From Laetiporus sulphureus 93-53 (taxonomy: Eukaryota > Basidiomycota > Agaricomycetes > Polyporales > Laetiporaceae), in the NCBI RefSeq assembly GCF_001632365.1, contig NW_024468510.1, positions 188,310-252,309 on the forward strand: DNA of 64,000 nucleotides, read 5' to 3'. The notes below the pieces were generated by a model that saw only the letters and a program-made list of their open reading frames with translations, did no database searches and was not told the origin of the DNA. This document shows positions 21,795 to 35,300 of the stretch, in pieces. A program made the position numbers and the translations under genes. Each line of letters starts with the position of its first letter. The first letter of the stretch is position 1.

Positions 21795-23989
21795 CTACTG
21801 GCCTTGATAGAATCCAGGCGTGATCGAACTCATGGTCAGCTCGTCTTCCTCGTCCGGCAAGAGGTACTGCCCCGTATGCAGGAGGACTTGTTTCTCGACA
21901 AGTGCTCCTTTGGGGAGGGCAGAGACGACCAAGAACAAAGTCGGTGCGGAGGCAACCTGTTATGCCGCGCATTACTGAGAATCATGACTTGTTCTGGCTC
22001 AGGGGAGGAAGAAAACACACTTTGCTGAACAATGCCGACGCTTTCTTTACGTGAGGCACGTCACTTGCATGAGCGAGCCAGTACAAGTTTGCTTGACCGT
22101 GTCCCTCCCAGCCGCCGCCCGAGTTATTCTTGAGAGTGCTGACGATCCGCTCGACGTGCTGGAACGACAGTGCGGTCTCGGTCGATAGTGAGACTGGGGC
22201 GGGAAGTGTAAGGCTGCTGGGTAAGAGTCCGATCTGGCCTGAAATGAAGACACGCTCGTCGACCTATGATAAAACCTTAACCTATCAAGCGAATAGCATG
22301 CATCAACGACTACATACGATGATTGCCTGCGAGTACGGCCCAATATTCGCTGGCGCCCAGTAGCTCAGGCCTTGGACGTGCAGTGCCTGGCGGTCCGCAG
22401 GCTTGTCCTCTGCAAACGCGACGCAGTCGAGCATGACGCGCGTGTGCGGAGGCAGGTCGATCGCGACGCACGCGCGGGCAGGCGGACTTGTCCCGAAATA
22501 GGTCGCGTATACGCCGTTCACGGCAACGAAGTAGTCCATGGAGGATAGGAAGATGTTGATGATGGAGCAATTGGCTAGCTTAAGGGAATATTGGGAGAGT
22601 TGGGCTAAAGGAGCGAGAGAGAGTCAATAGCGAACAATATACAGGGATGGTGTGAGGGTTTAGGACCTTGCAGCTCTTGGAAGCATACGCGCACCTCGTC
22701 CTCTACTGAGAACTCTGGATTTTCGACCGAGGAAGAACTCGTGATGTTCGTAATTGCTACCCAACGGCCGATTTGACGGCTGGAGGAACCATTGTCATCG
22801 ATCCCAGGAGGAGCGACAGACTCTACTGTGTTAGCAAGGAGTGTCGTGGTGCTTGCTGACGAAGTTGACAACGACGCTGCGACAGCATCACGCAGTGCCT
22901 CAAAGTCAGGAGTCAGAAGGGGAGGAATGACGGGGTTCGGAGGGACCTGGTTGTATTTAGGCTTGAGGACTGCATCTTTGATGCGCAGATACGCGACCAC
23001 GGCAAAGTCGTTGTCGGAATGTATTACCGTCTCCGTCTCAACTCTGAATCTCGCAGTCAATATAATGAAACGGGCTGTGACGTCATTCTTACAGCTGAAT
23101 GCGCTGCTTGAACAGAGGACAGTCCAAGGTGAGCGTCTCGTATTCGCCACCCTCTCCGCAGATGTGAGAACCGTACAGCTCGTGCTGTCAGACAATGAGC
23201 TCATATGCATTGCATACATGGCAAGCTGTTTACCAGACTGAGTAACGTCGGTCGCATCTCGACGAGAGTCTTCCCGAGGTGCTCAGGCTTGAGTCCGACA
23301 CCAGCCACCTTGATGAGAACTGCTTCCATGCCTGCCTCGATCATCTCCGAGAGAAGCTCGATCTGGTCTCGTTGCCAAAGGTAGCATAACGGAGTGAGAC
23401 CAAGACGTCGGCATCTGTAGCAGCGCAGATTGAGCGATCTGTATGAAACTCAGTGAATAGGTAGAACTCTTACACATGTTCCATGCGAACACGCTGGTAA
23501 TTGGATAGGATCGCACCTATGGCGACGCCCTGGATGTCGGGATGCTCCGCCTAGACGGCCCAGATATTCAGACTCGAGAAGCATATACCGAAATGCTATA
23601 TATTACTTTGACCGCAGACAGGAGGGCGTGCAGGTCCTCGGTCTCATCTCCAGGTACACCGCTGCTCTCTTCGGGATGCCTGCCTCCGTACTCTGATCCT
23701 TGCTCTACAGCTGCGCCAAGAATGTTTTTCCTGTATAGAGGAACATCTAGGGCATGGGCGACAAATTCGATCGCATCCTGTCCTACGGTCTGGAAGAGAT
23801 ATGAGTCGATTTCCTCTGCATGAACGCGATCGGTTATGGTCTAGCACGAGATTGCAGAAACTCGCGCATACCTTTGCCTTGTTCGGGACCAAGAGATGCA
23901 GCGGCGACGAGGTCGTGGCCATTGCGTTGGCAGTGGAGGAGGTTGTAGCAGCTGTCCTTGCCGCCGCTGAGGAGGGCGACGTACTTCAT
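21795..23989 (-). CDS. DPH6: Diphthine-ammonia ligase Dph6, fused to Rid/YjgF domains
   Basis: This enzyme performs the last step of diphthamide synthesis on elongation factor 2, amidating diphthine with ammonium and ATP. The ATG at 23989 opens directly on the PP-loop: MKYVALLSGGKDSCYN. The next exons carry DEIDSYLFQTVGQDAIEF, GSEYGGRHPEE, AGVGLKPEHLGKTL and the family signature CGEGGEYETLTLDCPLF. The C-terminal half has two YjgF/Rid-like segments. The second includes GLSYWAPANIGPYSQA and VFISGQIGLLP. The end reads LPDEEDELTMSSITPGFYQG before TAG. This domain order is the same as in yeast Dph6. At least seven introns are present. It is divergent from UBA1, with 211 bp between start codons. 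Confidence 0.9.
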
Positions 23990-24200
23990 GTGCAAAATCA
24001 ACACAAGTCCGAAATTCCTGGAGCGCCCGAAGGGTCGGCATAACTGCCATTCTGGGACACCGAGCGCCCGCTTGGTCATCTTTGGACGCGTACTCGCGTA
24101 ATAAAAGCGCGTGTGTACTTGCCTTTCGCTGCGTGCTACTGCTCTACTCCGTCTGGCTTTCTTTCCTCTCATCTAGAACACTGGTTGTTGTATATTCGTA
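23990..24200. promoter_or_regulatory. Divergent promoter region (DPH6 / UBA1)
   Basis: A 211-bp interval between the DPH6 ATG (minus) and the UBA1 ATG (plus). Both genes serve general protein homeostasis, so a shared constitutive promoter is plausible. Confidence 0.45.
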
Positions 24201-27200
24201 ATGGCTGCCGCGAACCTCGGCTCCGCGATGGACATCGATGAGGCTGCAATTGACGAGGGCTTGTACTCTCGTCAGCTGTAAGTGTCCGAGCATTACCGAT
24301 CATGATGGGATGGGCTCACATAGATGGCCTTTTTAGCTACGTTCTCGGCCATGAAGGTAAGAGAGCACGTCGAAGACGGTCGCAGCAGTTATCGACGTCA
24401 TCCTCCAGCTATGAAGCGCATGGCTGCATCCAATATCCTGATCGTCGGGGTGAAGGGTCTTGGTGTTGAGATTGGTGCGTATATCGCGATTCACAGACGC
24501 GTCGTTCCTGAGCCGTTACACAGCCAAGAACGTTGTACTGGCTGGGGTCAAGTCTGTTACGATCTACGATCCCGAGCCAGTAACAATCCAAGACCTCAGC
24601 AGTCAGGTTTGTGGCTCGCTTTCATGCATTCAAGGTCGATTTTTACACATCACATAGTTCTTCCTGCGTGAGGAGGACATTGGCCGGCCTCGTGCTGAGG
24701 CTGCAGTGCCGCGCCTGGCCGAGCTCAACGCGTATGTTCCCGTGCGCAACCTCGGTGGACAGCCCGGCAAGGAGATCACCGTTGACATGGTGAAGGGCTT
24801 CCAAGTGAGCGTGATGCATGCGATCATTGTCGTCTTGTGCTCACTTGCTGCTAGGTCGTGGTATTGTGCGGAGTAAGCCTGCATGAGCAATTGGAAATCA
24901 ACGATTGGACTCGTGCAAATGGCGTCCACTTCATCTCTGCCGAGACACGGGGTTTGTTCGGGTATGTCTGTATTGCATCCCTGGATGGCTTGATATCTGA
25001 TGTCCCATCAGTTCCGTATTCAACGACTTCGGCTCGAGATTCACTTGCGTGGATCCTACTGGCGAGCAGCCACTAACTGGCATGATTGTTTCCGTTGACC
25101 GAGTTCGTGCAAGGCACTCTACCTGACTTGATGCAGTCTTGACAGCTAATTTCAGGACACGGAAGGCCTTGTAACATGCCTTGATGAGACGCGTCATGGG
25201 CTTGAAGATGGCGACTTTGTCACTTTCACCGAAGTACAGGGTATGACTGAGTTGAATGGATGCGAACCCCGCAAAGTTGCTGTCAAGGGACCATATACCT
25301 TCACAATAGGTGATACCTCGAACCTCAGCGAATACAAGGCTGGAGGGATCTTCACACAGGTCAAGATGCCCAAAATCCTTGAATTTGTACGTTGAGTATA
25401 CTAATCGATGTGATACGTGCTGAGCGAATTTGTAGAAAAGCCTTCGGGACTCATTGAAGAACGCTGAGCTCTTCATGACTGATACTTCCAAATGGGACCA
25501 TCCTGCCTCTCTGCACGCCGGTTTCCAGGCTCTGCACGAGTTTCAGGCGCAATATCAACGACTGCCGCGTCCGAGAAACGCTGAAGATGCTGCTACCCTT
25601 GTTGCACTTGCGAAGAATATTGACGCTGACATCAACGAGAAACCCGTCACAGAGCTGGCATACCAGGCTATTGGCGACGTGACGCCCGTGGCGGCCGTCG
25701 TCGGAGGTTTCGTCGCGCAAGAGGTGCTCAAGGCGTGTTCCGCCAAATTCACGCCAATGGTGCAGCACTTGTACTTCGACTCGCTCGAGTCCCTCCCAGA
25801 CACGCTGCCGACTGAGGAGGATTGTCAGCCAATTGGTTCGCGGTATGATGGCCAGATCGTCGTCTTCGGTAGGAGCTTCCAGGAAAAGATCGGAAACCAC
25901 CGCCAATTCCTCGTCGGGGCTGGCGCAATAGGCTGTGAGATGTTGAAGAATTGGGGCATGATGGGTCTCGCGTCAGGCCCGGGGGGCGCTATACACGTCA
26001 CGGACTTGGACACAATTGAGAAGAGTAACTTGAACCGCCAGTTCTTATTCAGGCCGAAGGACTTAGGCAAATTTAAGTCGGAGGTGGCTGCTGCTGCTGT
26101 GATTGATATGAACGCAGACTTGAGGGGCAAGATTAGCAGCAATCAGGAGCCAGTCGGCCCAGACACTGAGAGTACGTCTGGGTGCTACATCGTTAGGGAC
26201 ATGGTTCTGATTTGTTTTCAGACATCTACGACTCGGATTTCTTTGCTGGCATTGATGGCGTGACCAATGCGTTGGACAATGTCAAGGCCCGTGAGTGTCG
26301 CGAGACGCTTTCTTGTAACACCTTGTGCTGAGCCTCTCCCTAGGGCTATATATGGACCAGCGTTGCGTATTCTACTTGAAACCTCTGCTCGAGTCAGGCA
26401 CATTGGGCACAAAGGGCAACACGCAAGTGGTCGTGCCCCACTTGACAGAGTCATACTCGTCTTCTCAAGACCCGCCGGAGAAGGAGACGCCGTCCTGCAC
26501 GGTTAAGAACTTCCCAAACGCCATCCAGCACACGATCGAGGTCAGCGCATTTCTCCCAGCACGTGGTAGAGCCGTCTGACATTATCCTCATTGCGCATAC
26601 AGTGGGCCAGGACCGAGTTTGACAACATGTTTGTCAAGCCGGCGCAGGCGGTCAACTCGTACCTGTCTGAGCCGAACTACCTAGAAAACACGCTCAAATA
26701 TTCCGGCCAGCAGAAGGAGCAGATCGAGCAGATCGTCTCGTACTTGGTGACCAACAAGCCGCTGACGTTTGAGGAGTGCATTATGTGGGCGCGCTTGCAA
26801 TTCGAGGAGAAGTATAACAACTCCATCCGCCAGCTGCTGTACAGCCTGCCGAAGGACGCGGTGACGAGCACTGGACAGCCATTCTGGAGTGGCCCGAAGA
26901 GGGCGCCCGACGCATTGACCTTCGATCCGAACGACGTAAGCATCCACGCACTCTTTGGATGGTTTGACATACTGAAAGAGCGTAACGTAGCCTATTCACC
27001 TGCAATTTATCATTGCTGCGGCCAACCTGCACGCATACAACTATGGTTTACGTGGAGAATCTGATCCAGCGCTCTTTAAGAAGATTGCAGATGAGGTCAT
27101 GGTGCCTGAATTCACGCCTAAGAGCAATGTCAAGATTCAGGTGACCGAGAACGAACCTGTTCAGCAGGATGGTAGTACAGGTATGAATGATCATTGTCAG

Positions 27201-28081
27201 GTGAAGTACGAGCGATACTGAGGTTTCCGAAGACTCGACCGATCTAGGAGAGTTGATGAGGAAGCTGCCCTCGCCATCCTCTCTTGTGGGATACCGTCTC
27301 AACCCCGTTGAGTTCGAGAAGGACGACGATACCAATTTCCACATTGACTTCATTACCGCTGCGTCAAACCTGCGGGCAATGAACTACAAGATTCCGGTTG
27401 CTGATCGGCACACAACTAAGCAGATTGCTGGAAAGATCATCCCTGCGATTGCCACCACGACCTCGTTGATCACTGGGTTGGTGTGCTTGGAGCTGTACAA
27501 GGTCTGTCCTATCGCTCATGTTATACGATCGTTGATTCATTATGCTCTCACTAGATCATTGACGGCAAGAAAGAACTAGAAAAGTACAGGAACGGATTCG
27601 TGAACCTTGCACTGCCGTTCTTTGGCTTCTCGGAGCCGCTTCCCCCGCAGAAGCACAAGTATGGTAACACGGAGTGGACTCTCTGGGACCGTTTCGAGTT
27701 TCACGGTGACCCGACGCTTAAGGACATCATGGAGTGGTTTAAGAGGGAGCACAAGCTCGAGATCACTATGGTCAGTCAAGGCGTTAGTATGCTGTGGAGC
27801 TCGTTCGTCGGCAAGAAGAAGGTGCGTACAAACCTGCAGACCCTGTCTTCCGCTAATGAAGTGTCACAGAGCGAGGAGCGGCTGCCTATGAAGTTCAGCA
27901 AACTTGTCGAACACGTCAGCAAGAAACCGATTCCGCCACATATCAAGCACCTTATCGTCGAGGTTATGGTCTCGGATGAGGAAGGCGAGGATGTCGAGGT
28001 ATGTATCATGAATAGGCGGTCAAAGCTTAGATTATTGAATTGTTCTGCTATAGGTTCCGTTCATCGTTGTGCATCTGTAAT
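24201..28081 (+). CDS. UBA1: Ubiquitin-activating enzyme E1
   Basis: This enzyme activates ubiquitin with ATP and passes it to E2 enzymes in cytosol and nucleus. The ATG at 24201 gives [20 protein letters not shown], then YSRQLYVLGHEAM and the inactive adenylation half ([16 protein letters not shown]). The active half shows [13 protein letters not shown] (nucleotide loop) and [14 protein letters not shown]. The cysteine domain follows [16 protein letters not shown], with the catalytic Cys in [30 protein letters not shown] and the ubiquitin-fold C-terminus ending [14 protein letters not shown] are intact. About 13 short introns split the gene. The one near 27180-27232 must end at ccgaag to keep frame, since earlier acceptors give stops. 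Length (about 1,010 residues) matches the family. Confidence 0.95.
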
Positions 28082-29141
28082 TGGACGAACGTCAGAAGGA
28101 ATTAGAAGTCCTCATTGATCATGTAGCTATATACGTTGTGTTTGCTCTGCAACTCACTGTTCTGTCTTGCACTGTTGAGAATAACGTTCACTCCCATGCG
28201 GCACTCATCACCCTAGGTCGGTTACACGGCGTAAGTAGTCTCCATTTATGAGCGACATATACAAGCAAGAGCAGCTTTGATGTCCCAGAGACACAAGCGG
28301 GTAAGTAAGTGGGTACGAAGCGTGTAAAGGGGCGGAGTGAAAGGATAGCTTCGCAGGAGGCGGAAAGAAGGGGTGGACAAAATCTGGAACTTCGGAAAGG
28401 TAACGGAGAGTGTCTGAGAAGGTTAGGCATTGTGGGGTTTTATGAATTTTCTGCTGTTTTTGTGCTTTGTACTACGATGTGTGAGGCGACGACAGTACGT
28501 AAAAACATCAAGGGCAGAAGAAGCGGCGTAAAAACATTAGGGGATCGGATCGTCAAATACCAGAGTGAAAGGCTGTACACAACGAGTTTCTGACGGACAC
28601 AATGATACCGAGGGAAGCGTCCAGTGAACATGCTAACCATACTATGGCGGCCCGCAATCGGCGGCAGTCCTCTTGTATGCTGCCAAGACATAAGTCGGTG
28701 CTGACCGCCATGCCCTCGAACCCAGTCTGAAAGGGTGGACGAATATATACGGAATGCGATGATGATGTCGATGATGAAGCCCAGGACGAGGGTACTGTGA
28801 GACAATTCCGGGAGACGGGATGGATATGTCATCGGATGATGGGAGAGCCCAAGGACAAACACAATGGAAAAGACGACGTAGCAAACCACGAAACGGAAGG
28901 AATCCACACAGGGAGGCAATTCAGACTACCGTAGGCGAAGAGAGCGAAGAACGAGCCGCCCCGCGCTGGCGCGGGAACGACCCGAGCAGGCGTATAGATT
29001 ACAAGGTGTCGGCAGCCGAAGGGACTAGAATAAAGAGCGATGAAGAGCGATGGACGGCCTCCGCATCTTCATACAGCGGAATCTGCGCGCGCGGGCGACG
29101 ATCTATCGTTTCTGTCGCGGATCTAACATATCAGTGTGATC
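28082..29141. other. Intergenic region between convergent UBA1 and cyclin genes
   Basis: About 1.06 kb of 3' flank. A 135-codon plus-strand frame at 28820-29227 runs into the end of the cyclin gene on the other strand and shows no domain. No RNA gene or repeat is recognised. Confidence 0.5.
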
Positions 29142-31662
29142 TCACACTTTCAGTGGCCTCTGATAGTAATCAAATGGACGGTCGTAGAGAGCAGGATAGA
29201 GATCTGCCGGGGCCCAGCGGGAAATAACCGGATGCGGAGGAACCGCGCCCATATGGTCCTCGGAGAAGCGGACGTCGCTATAGGCATGGTCATATCCGAT
29301 CTGCGAATACGCGGGATGACGACCCTGGGCTTGCTCGGCAACCGCCTGATTGTACGAGAGCGACTGCGAGCGCGAGTGGGTCTGAATAGCGGGGTAGCCA
29401 TACTCGTATGCGACGTAGGGAGGCTGAACATGGTACATCTGCGCGGGAACAGCATGCTCTTGCATGGCGATATGCTCCTGCTTTGGCACATATGGACCGT
29501 ATTGCCACGCAGGGTGATGGGAATCCACGACTTGGTGGAATGTCGGCGGCGCGGCAAGGAATGCATGCGGTACAGGCATGTGAGCAACTGGCTGTGGTGC
29601 AAGGTACTGCCTAGGTGCACGAGCGTGGTCGCGAACGATGGGCTCGTCCGCAGCGGGACTCCATTTCGCCGGAGGAGGGAGTAGCCTGCCGGACTCGACG
29701 GCCCTGTTGCGAAGTTCCGTATGGCGCGAAGTGCTAGCGCTGCTGACGCGACGCCGAGGTAGATACTCCTCTCTCAACGGGCCATCTTCGTCCAAATCAA
29801 TCTCCAACACGTCGACGGTCTCCTCGTATGGACGGGCCGCCTCCTGCGTGTCTTTCTTGCGGTCTTCAAGGTTGACGAAGATAGGCTCCGGCGGAGCAGT
29901 GGAACATGTCTCCTCGTCGCAGCAGCGGCATGTAGGAGAAACCATGCGCACTTCATGGAGCATCTCAATGGCCTTGCGTATGATCGTGTGTGGGCTCGTC
30001 GACGGCCGAGAGATAGGCTGAGGACAGGTCAAGGAGTTTAACGAAGAGTGATACGCGAGCAACTTAGAGAGCCAGTCGTTCCAGTCTTGCACAGATATGG
30101 ACAAATTGTACCGGAATATGTCCAATGCAAGGGCTTCCAGCTTGTTCAATGACTGAACGGGAACGTTGGAAATCGTATGCCTGGAACATTATGTCAGCCT
30201 ACCAGCATACAATTCTCTCACAGGATGCAACTCACCATGTCTTGTTTGAAAAAGTATGATCATCCAGCCACTTGTTCGCCAGCATGCACCCGAGAAGGAT
30301 CAGACGGAATGGAGCGTACGACTCAATTGCGTCCCTGTCGTGGCTCATATGAGGCTCGCCCAAGAGCTCGTTCCGGAAGCGAATCTCCTTGGCATGCTCT
30401 TCACGATTCAGATTGACAGGGCCAAAGAACACCGGCAGACGGATGATGAACCTCGTCGCCAAGAAAATAGCGGATGGCTGCAACAAGGTAGACAGCAGCA
30501 TCGAGTGCGTAGCGCTAGCTAGGTGACTCGGTGGGGTGCTTGAATAATGTTTAACAAATGCCCTGCTCAGGAGTACGTGTAAATTTTCTTTCGATCAGAG
30601 AACATACAGGAAGACCAACCTCGGTTGAGCGTAAGCGGATGGCAGGCTCATGCCAGTCGTACACACCTTCCAGACGTAGGAAGCAAGCCATGCAGAAAGA
30701 GGCTCAGCCAGTTTCTTGTAGGCCGCGGTGGCAGTAGGTGTGACAACAGGCTCCGGAGCGGGAGCAGGTAAAGCCTCCATCACCGGGCCATAGGTCTGAC
30801 ACTGATGGCAATGGCCACTACAGCCTTCGTCCGTGTACATGTAGCTCACATCGCGAGTCACGTCTATGGGATGTGCGAACTCGAATGCTGGATGATATTG
30901 TGCAGCGACCGCCTTGTCGACGTAGTCAGCGAACGGAGTAGCGGGCCCGATGGGACTGAAACCGGGGTTGATCGGCTCCGGCGACATGTCGTCGAGCACA
31001 GGAGAAAACGTTCCGTGCTCGTATAGCCCCGCAGAGTATGCAGCGCTAGACTCATCTCGGCAAAAAGAGTCGGGGGTATCAGTGTCATAGCCCTGGTAAG
31101 ACATGGCCTTCTCGGAACTCCTCTCGACGTCCATGTCGTCGTATTCTGCATTGGTTATCGGCGAAACGTTGCTTGTTTGAGAGCGATCATCGCATTGCCA
31201 GCTGTACTCACGCGCGGAGTATATACTCATTCCATAGTCGATGTCTCCGTCACGGGCGGTGTGCATGTCGGCGGAGGGCGAGGATGGAGGACGGCCAGTC
31301 GCACCAGCAATCAGGGGAGAGACGGGCGGGATGCACGCTTGCGCGGGCGTTCCTTTAATGACCGTAGCGTTGCCCGCGACGGCCAACCCTTCTTCAAAAC
31401 CCTGACGGCCGGAATTGTAGTAATGCGACGGGTCCTCCTCCCAGATACGGCGCGGCTTATTCCTTCTCCAAGATGGAAGGGAGCTAATCCACTCCTCTCT
31501 AGATGCAAATGCAGGCGGGGGACCACGAGGAGGACGAGGAAGAGTATGAGTCAAGTGCTGGAAGACAGATGGCTGCTGGCTGGGCTGAACAGATTGATTG
31601 ATCTTGATTACCGGGTGCGCTGGTTGCTTTGAGCAAAGCGATACGGGAACTGGCATCTGCAA
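29142..31662 (-). CDS. Cyclin-like protein (Pho80/Pcl type) with long N- and C-terminal extensions
   Basis: The central 150 or so residues form a fungal cyclin box. It reads AIFLATRFIIRLPVFFGPVN, then RLILLGCMLANKWLDDHTFS, then NKTWHTISNVPVQSLNKLEA, then LALDIFRYNLSISVQDW. The order and spacing match Pho85-type cyclins (LANKxLDD..Y/F..TW). The box is preceded by about 340 residues, Pro-rich at first (RPPRGPPPAF) and then acidic/Tyr-rich. It is followed by about 300 residues ending in a Tyr/His/Pro/Gln-rich low-complexity tail (DYYQRPLKV). Three coding exons are clear, at 31662 to about 30595, about 30501-30232 and about 30170-29142. The partner is probably a Pho85/CDK5-like kinase, which is inference. 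It is divergent from STRIP1. Confidence 0.8.
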
Positions 31663-32378
31663 TTAAGAGGGGATGGGCGAGCCGCAACTGCAGTCCTGTG
31701 CGAGGCTGCGGTGGTGGCGGGTGGAAGACGAGAGATAGAGGACTGTCGTAAGGTAGGTCGTGAAGAACTGAAAGGGCAGGAATTGGTCGACAATGACGTG
31801 CGATAGCAATTCAGTTTGTGGCAAACGCGCAGCGAAGGCGTGCCTTTTCGGATGCTCGACGAGGGCGAGATAGCTAGGGCGGGTGAGGGGCGGTGCCTTG
31901 GGAGCTACTTTCAGACCAGGAAGAGTACTCTTTGGGTGCGAGAAGGACGCCCTCTGCTTTCGACGTCGTCGCTGTCGTCGGAGGGGAGGAGGGGGATGGG
32001 GGAAAAGTAACGATGGATCGACGGGAGGGGTCGATCCTGGTGAGGGGCCAAGTCGTGGTGGCTTGGAAGAAGAAATTGCGACGGGCAGCCTTATGTATTG
32101 CTTATGTAAGCGCGCCACGGCTGCGCTCCGGCCATGCATGACCCACGCGCACAAATATTCCAAGCGTAATACAGCGTAATACTCTCGCCCGCAGTCCGGA
32201 TGATCTGTTGCAGGCGCGCTGCTCCTGCTATAGCTAGCGGGTGTATAAAGTTTTATCTACGGGCTAGGAGTGGAGAGAGACAGCGGGGTAGGTGCACGTG
32301 TAGTGCCGCGGTTCGCGACAATGTGACCACTCGCGCGTTCGCCGTAACGAGCTCGTGTCGTCCTCCATCTCTGCCGGC
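31663..32378. promoter_or_regulatory. Divergent promoter region (cyclin / STRIP1)
   Basis: 716 bp between opposed start codons. A TATAAA at 32244-32249 lies about 130 bp before the STRIP1 ATG. A minus-strand open frame (31663-32163) fills part of it but lacks an ATG start at its head and is Pro/Arg/Ser-biased, so I take it as 5' leader sequence. Confidence 0.4.
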
Positions 32379-35300
32379 ATGGTTTATCCCCAGCTGCCGT
32401 CCTACATGAGCAACAACGGCCTCGACAACAGCGATGCCTCCTCCTCCCAGATGGGGCTTGACTCTATCACACTCGGCCAGCTCAAGGCCATGGTCGGTTC
32501 TGCGCCAAAGCCAAAGGCACGTCTGCTGTGCTCTCCCACCCATCTCTCCTTGACGCCCGTGAGGAGTAGCAGTCCTATTATGACTTCAAGTATGATGATG
32601 AGGACACTGTCCTTAACGAGATTGAGGAGTTCTACTCGTATGTGGAGATGCCCCAGGTCGCAGAGAACCTCAAGGCATGGGAAGGTTCCTTCCAGGGAGG
32701 TACGTCTCTGCACCCTTCCTGGCCACCTGCCTCATGTAATTGTGTTTTTTGCCCAGTGTGGATCGAGAGTTCTCCTGCACAGCGCAGGGTCCACATAGAG
32801 GTGCTGCTTGAGAGCTTGGAGCACCGTGATGCGGAGATCCGCTTTACGAACGCCCGGAGACTCCTTTACGTTCTCCAAGGTTGGCATATTGTCTTGCGTG
32901 ACCAACTAGGCAATAATTACAAACACTGCATTCCGCAGGCACTTTTGCCGAGACGTCATCACCTGAGCATCAGCTGCACTGGATTGTGGAGAACTGCAAA
33001 CTCGTGCGCGATGCCAATGGCATCAGTAACATTGTCGAGGCCATCAAGATTGCGAGCGCAAAACATGACTTGTTATGGTGCCCCGACATCTCTTTGTCGG
33101 ACCAATTGCCAGCTGACATGCTACTTTCGCTCGCACAGCAGCCTCTCTGAAGCAGAAGCTAAGCGGTTCAATATATCCGAGCAGGAAAAGATGGATTTCA
33201 TGGAGGAAGTCACGACTGAGCTTTCTGTCTACCTGGGAATGCTATATCACATGGTAGAGGTTTTCAAGAGTCATGATGACTTTGCCGACGAGTTGAGTAA
33301 GTGCCCCGGCATCATGCACAGCCCCCATCGTCTGCCGCTGACTGCGCCCATTCACTCAACGCAGTGAGCTTAGACCCTCCCTTGCCCGTTTATCTCTTCA
33401 ACGTGGTGGCCGGGTTGCGCGACAAGAGCGCCAAGGGCTATCCCGTGAAGAAGGTTTGGACCCTGCACTCACAGCTACCCTTATCTCATTTCCCGCCAGC
33501 TTCTCCTAGTACTGTGGAAGACGATCCTTGCATGCTGTGGCGGCATCCGAGAGCTTGCACGTGTGAAGAAACTTGCCCGAGAACTCGCCGGGCTGCCCCC
33601 GGTGCAAGAGGAAGGTGCGTCTCCGTCCTCATGCCGTGTGTCGCAGCCCGCACGCCTCTCACGCGGCAGTAGCCATTCCGATCAAGGCGTCGCCCCTCGA
33701 TATCGAGGCATTCCGGCAGGAAATATCTGTCAAGTATCCGACATTCACGCCTGCGCCTGTCATCGCGCCTGTTTCCGTGCCCGTTGTCACATCCAAACTT
33801 GCGCAGGCATACTCGCCCATACCCGTCAGGCACCATTATGACCATGACGACGTCGAGTCACAGCAGTCGGGCATGGGACCCGGGTCTCAGGGTCTTCCCT
33901 TCCATTCATTACAGCAGGGGAGTGGTTTCAGGTCCATGCCGCAGCCTGCCACGCCCGCGCCGTCTCCACCTCCATCACCGAAGCCGAAGAAGCAGCAGTT
34001 TCAAACGGATCAGAGTCGTCCATTTTTGTTTCCGTTTTCGCGCAGTCAGGCGGGCTACAACGGCTCGCGCTTAGTGCCGTTCGCGATCGACGAGGCAGAC
34101 AAGCTGTACACACGGCATATGTATGTCAGTCTTGAACTGTGGCAGATGTGGAAGACACGGGAAGAGTGCATGACTGCGGAGAGCGGACTGGAACACATGC
34201 CCGGGTCAGGTCCCATTGTCGAACCCAAACTTGCACCCACGGTGAGCGCACTGTGCTCGATACTTGTTAGTCCAAATTTTACTGACGGTCCTTTATAGCT
34301 CTCACCAGAAGACGAGACCACGGAGACGTTGCCGGATGTCACTATTCTTGATGCCAAGATTTCGGAGGTGGAAGCAGCAATGACGAAAGCTGAGTCAAGT
34401 TCCGAAAAGAGGAAGGCACAAGAGCGGAAGGAAGACCTCCTGCGGCTGAAGAGAGTAGAGCAGATCTATGTAGGCGTTGCCATCGTGCAGCATAGATGTA
34501 CCGCGGTATTGATATCATTTGCAGAGCGCTGTGCTGCCCGTCCTTTCAGGATGGGTTCTCGTTCTATTGAAGCTTTTGCTCGCAACGGTATCGGCTGCTC
34601 CTGGTGTGCAATCTCAATCTGCATCTTCTGCTGGATTCCCTCCTGGCATGCCATCCCGTGAGCTCGAATAGTTGAAACAATTATTCGTGAGTAACCGGAC
34701 GTCTCTGCAGCTCTTGAGCAACCCTCTGCTCCTCCACCGACTCTGGATGAAATCGATGTGACTCGGCACCGAGAGATCACATCGAAAGCAGTTTCTGCGA
34801 TTCTGCTACTCACCCTCAAATGGTTCAAGGTGTCTCGTAGGTTTTTTCCTTGGATACATTTTATATGCAGAGCTTAGCTATGACATCGTAGATGCGATGA
34901 AGTTTCATCATCTGGGACAGCAATTGCTTGACACGAACTGCTTACTTCTGATACTCAAGATGTTTGGTCTGCAGGAGGTCTCGCAGACCCTCGTGTCGAA
35001 GGCAGACTCGCCTGAAAACAAGTAGGGTTTATGCTAAAGGTATCTCGATCATCCATATCACTCATGTGAACAGTTTCTTTCGGTATTGCCAGACGAACTT
35101 CTCCAAGAATCCTCAGCCTGCAGGGCCAGAAGATCACATGCTGAAACCACCCCGCCAGACGATTACTCGGACTACAATCTTGCCAAATGGCATGGTGCAT
35201 GACGAGGAGGTCGATCTTCTAACCGAGTTCTCGTGGCGCAACTTCTTCTCCATTATCAACTTTGCGAAGATCATGCAGAAGTTATCGAAACATCGATCAC

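Noticed and set aside
28820..29227. 135-codon plus-strand frame
   Set aside because: It runs into the cyclin 3' coding end on the other strand and has no domain.
31663..32163. 166-codon minus-strand frame just upstream of the cyclin
   Set aside because: Its head lacks ATG, it is Pro/Arg/Ser-biased, and it lies where the cyclin 5' leader and promoter should be.
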